64,000 nt of DNA, from NCBI GenBank assembly GCA_963920575.1, contig OY986966.1:23403717-23467716 (forward strand), read 5' to 3'. The stretch's first letter is position 1. Each line of letters starts with the position of its first letter. Source of the DNA: Narthecium ossifragum (taxonomy: Eukaryota; Streptophyta; Magnoliopsida; Dioscoreales; Nartheciaceae). Below the pieces are notes generated by a model. It was given only the letters and a program-made list of their open reading frames with translations. It ran no database searches and was not told the origin of the DNA. The position numbers were made by a program, and so were the translations under genes. Below are positions 56,089 through 64,000 of this stretch, in pieces.

Positions 56089-58920
56089 ATGAATGTTAGT
56101 GAAGATTCAGATTTAAATATTACATTACAAGAATTCTTGAATTCTCGTGCTGCATTGCTTAGACCTGTGAATATTTCACCTGATTCATCCATGGAGAACC
56201 ATAACTTAGATGATCATCATGATCATGATGAAAATCCGACCCATCACGAAGATCAAGGCCGCATGAATATGAAAGACTTTTACAGTCCTACTTCATTTAC
56301 TTCAAATTCATGCATTCAACCCCCAGTGATAGGAACTGCCCATTATGAAATCAAGCCTCAGTTTCTTCAATCTCTTCCTGCCTTTCATGGTCTGTCTCAT
56401 GAAGATCCTTACAATCATATAGAAGAATTTATCTTGATTAGTTCGACCGTGAAAGTCAATAATTTTACTGACGATACTTGGAAATTGAAGCTCTTTCCCT
56501 TTACTCTCAAGGGCAAAGCGAAATATTGGCTTACATCTTTATAGCCCAGATCTATCACGACTTGGCCTCAACTTCAAACCCAATTTCTTGCTAAATTCTT
56601 TCAAATTACCAAGACCAGTGATCTTAGGAAAGAAATTTCATCTTTCAAGCAAGTAGATGATGAACTTTTTCATGAAGCATGGGATAGATATAGGGAACTC
56701 CTTAGGAAGTGTCATCATCATCAATTTCCTTAATGGGCGATCATAGAGAACTTTTATAATGGTCTTAAAGAGAGACATCAAATGACTATTGATGCCGCCT
56801 GTGGAGGAGTATTTATTACAAATCCTCTTGATGATTCGTGGAGGCTTTTTGAGAGATTAGCGGAAAACTCTCAACATCATGCTTCATCTTCTAGGAATAC
56901 CCGAGATTTGTCTAATCAAGCTAGACCTAGAGGTACCCTGGAATTAAATGAATCTACTCGTTTAGCTCAACAAGTAGATATCCTAAGTAGGAAGCTTGAC
57001 CAAGTTCTGACTCAGACTACAAACCAAGTTGTATCTTCAAATCCTTCATTGCCACCGTATTCAGGAGATATGTGTTTCTTATGTTCCAATTCTGGTCATG
57101 ATATAACTGATTGTCATTTAGCGCCCCATTATCCAGAATTAGTTCAGGAACATGTAAATGCTATTTATAATAATTCCAAACCAGCTTATGATCCATATTC
57201 TAATACATATAATCCTGGTTTAAGGAATCACCCAAATTTCTCTTGGAGAACACCTGGTCAACAGTCTGATTCGTTCAATCCTAGGCCACCGATGAATAAT
57301 CAAAATCCAAATTACCCTCCGAAATTTCAGCCACCATCTCTGCCGCCTAAAAATTATCTATCTCAAGTACCTTATCAATCTCAACCTTATCAGTCTTGGG
57401 GGTATCAACCGTATGGACCTCCACAACCTCCAGCACATCCAAATCAGAGCCCAAATATGGATGAGCTAACCAAACTGATTCATTCTCATTCTCAAACGTT
57501 AGCTAAGATTGAGGCTCAAATGGGTCAATTGGCTAATTCTATGCATAGGAGAGAAGAAGGTACCTTACCAAGTCAACCCATTCCTAACCCTAGAGGTCAA
57601 CATTCCGTTGAGTCTTCTCATGAACAAGTCCAAGCTGTCACTACTCTGCGAAGTGGGAAGACCTTTGCTAATATTGAGAAACCGGATGAGAAGTATCTAG
57701 ATCATGATCCTACATCTCAACTTCTCAATGCAACTCCATCTACTTCTCAAGTTCCATTAGATAGAGACTTGCATGCATCTAATGATGAGGTGTTACCCAA
57801 AACTTCAATTCCTGCTCCTCATGATTCTACTTCATCGCCTGAACTGAATCCTAAGACCTATGTTCTGAAAATTCCTTTTCCTGAGGCCCTGGTAGATCCG
57901 ATTTCGACTCCTTCCAAAAGTTCTAAGCTTGATGAGATGATGGAAGTTTTTAAGAAAGTCCATATTAATCTTCCTCTTTTAGATGCAATTAAACAAGTTC
58001 CTTCTTATGCGAAATTCTTAAAAGATTTATGTACTCAGAAACGTCGATCTCAATCGCATGTTTCTATGAAGATTTTCCTAACCGAACAAGTAAGTTCTAT
58101 TCTTCGTAGTGATATTCCTCCTAAGCTTAAAGATCCAGGTACTCCTACGATATCCTGCATCATAGGAAGTCATTTGATAGAATGAGCGTTACTTGATTTG
58201 GGAGCCAGTGTGAATCTCATGCCATATTCATTATACTCCAGATTCGGTATAGGAGAATTAAAACCCACCGCTATGACTCTACAGTTAGCCGATTGGTCAA
58301 TCAAAACCCCACGGGGTATGCTTGAGGATGTCTTAGTTATGGTTGATTAATGCGTATTTCCTGTAGATTTTGTAGTGTTGGATATGGAACCAAGCGTGTA
58401 ACCTAAGAAAACCATTCCGATAATTCTTGGTCGACCTTTCTTAGCTACAGCTAATGCTTGCATTAATTATAGGGATGGTATTATGACAGTTACTTTTGGA
58501 AATATGGAATTGAAATTGAATATTTTTCATACGTCAAAACGCCATGCATATGATGATGATTATTTTATGGTAAATGCTTTGATGAATAATGACGATATCG
58601 ATATGTGTGTGGATGAGGCGATGAATAAAATAGTGCATGATGATGGTGATTTATCTAGTGGAAGTTATAAACGTCCATGTGTTGTTGGTGTCTTGGACGA
58701 TGATGAGATAGTAGTTAAAAATGCTTTACCGGATCTTAATGTTGATTTTTCAGAGTTGAAAGATGAAGTTATGGATGTGAAGGATGATTCACCTATTTGT
58801 GATGTTAATAATCTTAATCTTGTTGAGGATGCGAGAAATGATGGTTTATACAAGGAGGTCTGTAAGATTTCTTGGAGTAAATTCCGATTGATCCTGGACC
58901 TCATATTTCTTCAACACTAG
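56089..58920 (+). pseudogene. Athila gag and protease, one frame with nonsense codons only
   Basis: A single frame runs 2.8 kb with no indel but has stops at 56542 (TAG), 56731 (TAA), 58183 (TGA), 58348 (TAA) and 58399 (TAA). The gag core (FLQSLPAFHGLSHEDPYNHI, LFPFTLKGKAKYWLTSL, FHEAWDRYRELLRKC) is followed by a Pro/Gln/Asn-rich region with one zinc-knuckle-like CFLCSNSGHDITDC near 57073. The protease is LLDLGASVNLMPYSLY (58189) with the downstream IILGRPFLATANACINY. The sequence then runs into an acidic tail ending 58920, where the reverse transcriptase should begin. Confidence 0.9.
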
Positions 58921-58931
58921 CGTTACCGTCT

Positions 58932-59210
58932 TTGATTATGCCACCTAAATTCATTCATCGGAGAGTTTTGAAAGTTGGCGATAAAGTTTGGTTATTCAAG
59001 GCTAGACCTAGACTCTATTCGGTCAAACCTAGGTCCAGGTGGACCGGCCCATTCCTCGTACAACAGATTGTTCCCCACACGACAATTAAAATCCGTCATA
59101 TTAAGTCTGGCTCAATTTTTAAAGTAAAGGATCATAGATTAAAACTTTATATTGAAAATCCTCTACAACTTGATCCAACAATGACCTTGGCGGAGCCACA
59201 TTATAAATGA
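58932..59210 (+). pseudogene. C-terminal tail of Athila integrase
   Basis: The reading VLKVGDKVWLFKARPRLYSV, RWTGPFLVQQIVPHTTIKI and GSIFKVKDHRLKLYIE is the end of gypsy integrase. The HHCC zinc region, the DDE core, reverse transcriptase and RNase H are all missing between this piece and the protease, so an internal deletion of several kb took place. Confidence 0.9.
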
Positions 59211-62010
59211 TTGATCGGTAGCTAAGTCGAGCTAGAGACGATAAACCTAGCGCTTGGTGGGAGGCAACCCATCTTTGCTTTGATTTTTAACTAGTTGTTT
59301 GAAATTTATTCTTTGCATGCTTGCTTGTATTTCCCATTAGTTGCATGTTTGATTTTGGTGTGTTTTCTTTGAATTGAGCTTAGAATGATTGAATGTGATG
59401 TCATGATCGTCGTAGTTCGATTTCTTGTGTGAATTGGTTGATTTGGAGTGTTTTTAATGCCTAGAGGGCCCAGTATTCATGCATGAGGTGGTAGGAGCAA
59501 ATTCCCAGGTTTTCAGCCCTGTTTTGTGTTTTTGTACGCCAAAGATCGATCTTCCAATCGGTGAAGATCGATCCTTTGTATACAATTGAAGAGAGGTTAA
59601 GACCTAGTTGTAGAAGATCCATCTTTGCTCTTCCCTAGGATCGATCTTTCTTGCGCATTTATTGTGACAGAGGGCTGGTTTTTGAAGGATCGATCTTCTT
59701 TAAGCCCTATGATCGATCATTTGTACCCGCTCACTCCTTCCTGTCACGGCTCACTAGTGAGCCATGGACTCGTCGTCCCGGCTCGTCCCTGAGCCGTCAC
59801 CACCCACCGCCCATCACCATCTCTCCGGCCATCCCCGTCCCTCAAAACTACCACCTACATCACCACCATCTTCTCCCCTACCTCCTAACAGCCTCGACTT
59901 CCCTTAACATCGCCTCCTCCGACGCCGGTGAGCCTCCCCGGTTTCATCCGCCATCTCCGATCACCTCTTCCACTGCTTCCCACCGCCCTTAGCCACCTCC
60001 ATCACCTTCCTCTAGCCGTCACGAAGCTTCTCCCACCCTCAAAACTCAAGCTTGCAGCTTGGAACGCCGGCGTCCACTCACAACGATCTCCCACCGCGCC
60101 GACCATCTTCTATCCACCTCATGGAACTCCTATTCTGAAATTAAATCCCATAGGTGAGTTCCTTAGGCCTCCATGATCTTTCCTCGATCCTTGCCAACCT
60201 CGATTGAAGCTCCGATCATCGGTATCCAATTCCGGCGATCGTTTCCCTCCGATCCGGCCATCACCGATCTACCACCTGAGGACCTCCGTTCCTTGATCAG
60301 AGTTTACCGAAGAACTCCTTAGGCTTCCACGATTCTTCCTGTACCTTCCATGTCCTCCGACGATGAAATTTCACCATTGATCACCTCCGACGAGCTCTCA
60401 GTCGTCCATTGGCTGCCATACATGATCCAGAGGCTACAGTGATCCTTTTTCCAATTGGACGGTCGTGATTTTCAATCACGATATTATTGATGCTGATTAT
60501 TTTAGGTGTTGCGCGTGGATGATTTAATATATTTTAAGGTCAATATTTTAAATTATGTGGATGAATGATTGTACAGACTACATATTCAAGAAATACAAAG
60601 GAGACTCTGCCGAAATTTTTAATAATTTTTATGCCTTTTTGCTATTCATGATATATTTTCCAGTTATTCTATTTGCTTTTTCTCTGAAAAGGTATTTTTA
60701 TGACAGGTGTTCCTTTGTACATTGCTCATGGGCGGATATTAATACCAAATATAGATCGTATTTTCTAGAGACATACATTTCGTCGGTGGCGATGTTTCCA
60801 TTGTGTGGCCGATGTGGTGATTATAATGCGGAAGACGACTATTCTGACACGATCTTATAGTGATCTCTACCCTTTATACCTTGCTTTATTTTTATGACTT
60901 AGTGTAATTGAGGACAATTACATTTAAGTTGGGGGGTAGAATTCTAGGAATTCATGTTTATTTATTTATTTTATGATAACCAGCTATTATACATCCCTTA
61001 GATTATGTCAGAAGAATGAAATTATGTTATACTTATTGATAAAGATGCTTGTTTTAGAAATTTATGTTATGAATTGTTCTGATACTTGTAGGCTATATAA
61101 GGGATAGTAAATTTTTACGATGCCTGATATTATTTCTATACTTTAACACTTTTATCACGATTTAAGGATAGCTTGACATATCCTACTGTACATGTTCACT
61201 TTCACATGTCGAAGAGTTGAAATTAGATTTTAAGCCTGAAACTGGGATAGATTTACAGTTCTTTGTCATGTCATAGAAAATACATGAATACATGCAATTT
61301 TCTGTTCGCAAAAAGTATATGTGTCTGAAAGAGTAGGGTGTTCAACTTAGTAACCGGGCAGTGTGCCTAACCAGCGTGCTGTTCGCGTAAAACAGTTGAA
61401 TTACCTGAAAAGAAAAAAAAAAGACTTCATACTTAGTAACCGGGCAGTGTGCCTAGCCAGCGTGGTGTTCGCGTAAAACAGTTGAAGTTCCTTGTAAAAG
61501 TAAAAGAAAAGAACAGAGATTGATATGTGATAAGTGGAAAATATATGCTGACTCAGATGGTGATCTTGAATAGTTGAATGTTTGGATATAATGGATACTC
61601 GGAAGCATGTGAAACTCTATTCACACACTGAAGTGTTAAAGTTATTTTCAATCATGAGTAAATATGTTAAAGTATTGGAAGTATGTTACGGCATGTGTTG
61701 CTTTACTATATCTTTATGTGACTATGAGTTGAAGGGTATGTTCATGGGTAATATTTCTGATTCATGCATTAGAGTTGATGAGTCTTATGATGGGTTTCTA
61801 ATGTCATAGTCAAGGGAATGTATTGATGTTTGTGGGCATCATCACCGGAAACCCTCAGGAGACTATAACTCCTCCACTGGGGCCACCCAGGGGTTTAAAG
61901 GCTTGTTACACATGCTAAGTGTAATCGTGAGACCTACGAAAGTGGCTAGTTAGGTTTACTGCTTTATGTTTATTTTTTATCTTGCTTTGCTCGAGGACTA
62001 GCAAAGATCA
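59211..62010 (+). other. Athila 3' non-coding/env-like region
   Basis: This includes more gatcgatc-type motifs (59540-59720), a GC-rich Pro/Ser/His-rich stretch (59740-60470) resembling plant genic DNA, a 101-residue hydrophobic frame (60555-60860), a first polypurine-like tract (ttaagttggggggta near 60925), two direct copies of a 56-bp motif (61345-61400, 61432-61487) and a 75-residue frame at 61582-61809. None of these frames has a recognised family. Confidence 0.6.
61345..61487 (+). repeat. Direct repeat, 56 bp twice at 87-bp spacing
   Basis: 'cttagtaaccgggcagtgtg' followed by 'cct(a/g)accagcgtg(c/g)tgttcg' and 'cgtaaaacagttgaa' occurs at 61345-61400 and 61432-61487 with very few differences. 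Confidence 0.85.
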
Positions 62011-62022
62011 AGTTGGGGGGTG

Positions 62023-63602
62023 TGATAACGCGTGAAAATTGCACAAATCGCCCCTTTAACTAGGTCATGTTAGCTTCCGAGCAATGCTATTTTGATGGTC
62101 TATGGTGCATTTCATGTATAAGAGCCTTCAACAAAGGTTAGGTCAAGTTTGGTGCTAAAACGAAGCTATTCTGGCAATCCTACATAAATGGGGTCGATCC
62201 GACATCCAAAGGGGATCGATCTTATTATTCCAGCAAGAAGCGGGCCAATTGAAGCAAAGAGGATCGATCCCATTTTCAAAGGGGATCGATCTTGGTCGGG
62301 CATAATCCAGATCCTGAGTTCACGGACGAAGGAGATCGATCCGCTTTCCAAAGGGGATCGATCCTTTTTGGTGCTGCGGGAAAAATAAAGGGCTGAGATC
62401 TAATCCGAGTTAGGGTTTAATTAAGGCCTATAAATAGACCTTGTGAGAGGAATTTTGGCAGCCACCCATAGACGAATTTTCCTCTCCTCCTTGGTGTTTT
62501 CTTGGTTCCTTTTCCTCAATAAAAATTAGGGTTAGGTCTTGAAGATAGATCTATGGCCGGAGCGCGTCATCAACCTTCTCCGATGGATCATCTCTTCAAG
62601 ATGAGTAACTAAATCCTTAGTTTAGGAAATTCTATGATGTAATAGAGAGTTTATCTAGGTTTTTCCTATGGATCAGAGCATGTACTTATTGATGGTTTAA
62701 TGGATTGATTTCAGAGTTTATATCTATTGGTAATATTTATTATGATGAATGAATTGGATGTTCTTTATGCCCTAGATTCGGCCTGTATTGTCTCGGTTTT
62801 TCTGTGGTTATACAGCCGGATTCTTTGAAAACTCAAAACATAAAAGTTGTAGATCTCTTCCTTAGCTTTCCACCGAATCTTGAATCATCTTGTTTCGAGT
62901 TCGGATGTGAAAGTTACGCTGAGATTACGATCGCTGGTTTTGAGCATTGCATGTTAGAGGTTAGGATTAGGACTTTTTCAAGATGCTTTCATGCTAGAAC
63001 CATGTTAGATCTTAGGATTGGATTTTAAACCCTAGATTATGATTGTAGGAGTGCTAGAACCACTACCTTAATGCTAGAACCATTAAGACCTATGGTTATA
63101 ACCTACAATTCGTTCTTTATCTTTATTGATTAGGCGATCTCAAAGTGCTAGAACCACTTTGATTATTCTCATACCATTTATCCGTTGATTTGATCTTAGT
63201 TCCGACGTAGACTTCTAATGAATCTATGTTGAGTGATAGTGGACCTAGCCGATCTTCTATCAACCTCAGAAAACCATCTAGAACTTATGGAATTGCTCTT
63301 ATCTTAGAAATGCCTAGATAGCTCTCAATTACGGATTAGAAATTCCTAGCCTTTTCTCTTATTGTTATTCCTCCGATTTAGTTTGATTCGAGTTAAAAGT
63401 AGTTCAAAGACCAACTATCATTCATCTTCCTTAACTGTTTGATTTACAACTATGCATGGTAATTAGACTTAATCATGTTTTTCATGTGGACCGACTCGAA
63501 CTCATTGCTATCTACCCATAAAGTAGTTAGTTAGTGATTTGAATTATAAATTTCTAATTTTGGCGTACTTGTTAAGACTACGACACTTTTCAAGGCGTGT
63601 CA
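62023..63602 (+). repeat. 3' LTR of the Athila-type element
   Basis: 1580 bp, colinear with the 5' LTR. One of the six gatcgatc sites is changed (gggtcgatcc at 62193). Confidence 0.95.
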
Positions 63603-63607
63603 AGTGT

Positions 63608-64000
63608 CACTATATGGCATAACAATAATATGAGGCACAATTATTCTACACATTCCCGGGAGTCATGACTCTCCCAGTTAACCACAAAGCAGTAAAAATC
63701 TAACTATCACAAGTTACAACTAAATAAAGCATAATAAACAAATGCAATTAAAGCTAACACATGCTTATCGAAAAACCGATTAAAATCCATAAAAGTCGGC
63801 AAAACAATCGGAAATACAAATCGTCGTAGAAACTCAAAGCAAAGAGTGAAATCACGATTAAAACTACCATAATATCCTAATTCTAACAATAGGAAAGACA
63901 TAAAAGGAAATCGAGTTGATTTGAAAACAAACCGTTAAAAACCAAGCTAAAATAGCTCTCAGCACAAAGGAGATCAATCTTCATGCCCATGAAGATGGAT
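63608..64000. repeat. Unclassified repeat, right part, runs off the window
   Basis: This continues the repeat interrupted by the Athila element. It is AT-rich and non-coding. A gatcaatctt motif followed by 'catgcccatgaagatggat' at the very end resembles the gatcgatc-containing DNA of the Athila LTR. Confidence 0.4.

Larger units (their letters stand above)
54244..63602 (+). mobile_element. Athila-type Ty3/gypsy element lacking RT, RNase H and integrase core
   Basis: 9359 bp. LTRs 54244-55822 and 62023-63602 both start tgataacgcgtg and end aaggcgtgtca. The TSD agtgt lies at 54239-54243 and 63603-63607. After the 5' LTR comes the Athila-type primer site ttttggcgcctttgccgggg (55826-55845). The coding part has gag, a DLGAS protease and only the C-terminal tail of integrase. 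About 2.8 kb of non-coding or env-like space follows. Polypurine tracts agttggggggtg precede the 3' LTR (62011-62022) and also occur at about 60926-60938. The LTRs differ by roughly 2-3 % by eye, with changes clustered in the first 200 bp. Confidence 0.95.

Noticed and set aside
60555..60860. 101-residue hydrophobic frame as an env-like gene of the Athila element
   Set aside because: It is short, has no signal peptide/transmembrane layout typical of Athila env-like ORFs, and no recognised motif. It is kept only as part of the 3' region.

Overview
This is a stretch of a higher-plant (angiosperm) nuclear genome. The signs are spliced genes with GT..AG introns, plant-type gamma-tubulin and cation-chloride cotransporter proteins, a GT61 cell-wall glycosyltransferase, and a dense load of plant transposons (Ty1/copia, Athila-type Ty3/gypsy, MULE, hAT, Harbinger MITE, LINE remnants). 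I cannot name the species. There is a 200-bp run of N at 26469-26668, so the scaffold is joined across a gap. All splice sites and repeat ends were read by eye.

Host genes: (1) the last four coding exons of gamma-tubulin (54-1469, +); (2) a complete single-exon GT61 glycosyltransferase (2735-4087, -); (3) the last two exons of a CCC-type cation-chloride cotransporter (28661-30549, +), with no earlier exons visible; (4) a four-exon gene for a small two-helix membrane protein of unknown function (32447-44519, -), with a full-length copia element in intron 1 and a Harbinger MITE in intron 2.

Transposon layout: 4910-7096 holds two LTRs of one copia family in minus orientation, with almost nothing between them. 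7321-8460 is a truncated copia gag region. About 8550-10790 is a non-coding repeat family that recurs near 34.4-35.6, 47.1-47.4 and 47.5-53.4 kb. 12511-18313 is a MULE that looks complete: about 240-bp TIRs, a perfect 9-bp target duplication, a spliced DDE transposase with an open frame, and a convergent spliced gene for a GRF-zinc-finger/coiled-coil/transmembrane protein. 18728-25173 is a decayed copia with unequal LTRs and TSD gtaaa. 38069-42707 is a young copia with TSD cttcc, three or more frameshifts and a lost RT catalytic Asp. 45044-46946 is a Pack-MULE carrying pieces of three host genes: HOTHEAD-like GMC oxidoreductase, ACC oxidase and CDC123/D123. 50535-53081 is a hAT-type element (8-bp TSD tcacccac) carrying the 3' end of a plant aspartic proteinase gene. 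54244-63602 is an Athila-type gypsy element (TSD agtgt) that lacks reverse transcriptase, RNase H and the integrase core, and it is nested in another repeat that runs off the window end.

The strongest candidates for something little described are the MULE two-gene arrangement, which resembles mudrA/mudrB of maize MuDR but with a GRF-zinc-finger protein in the mudrB position, and the two gene-capturing elements. I see no bacterial-type system, CRISPR array or tRNA/rRNA gene.
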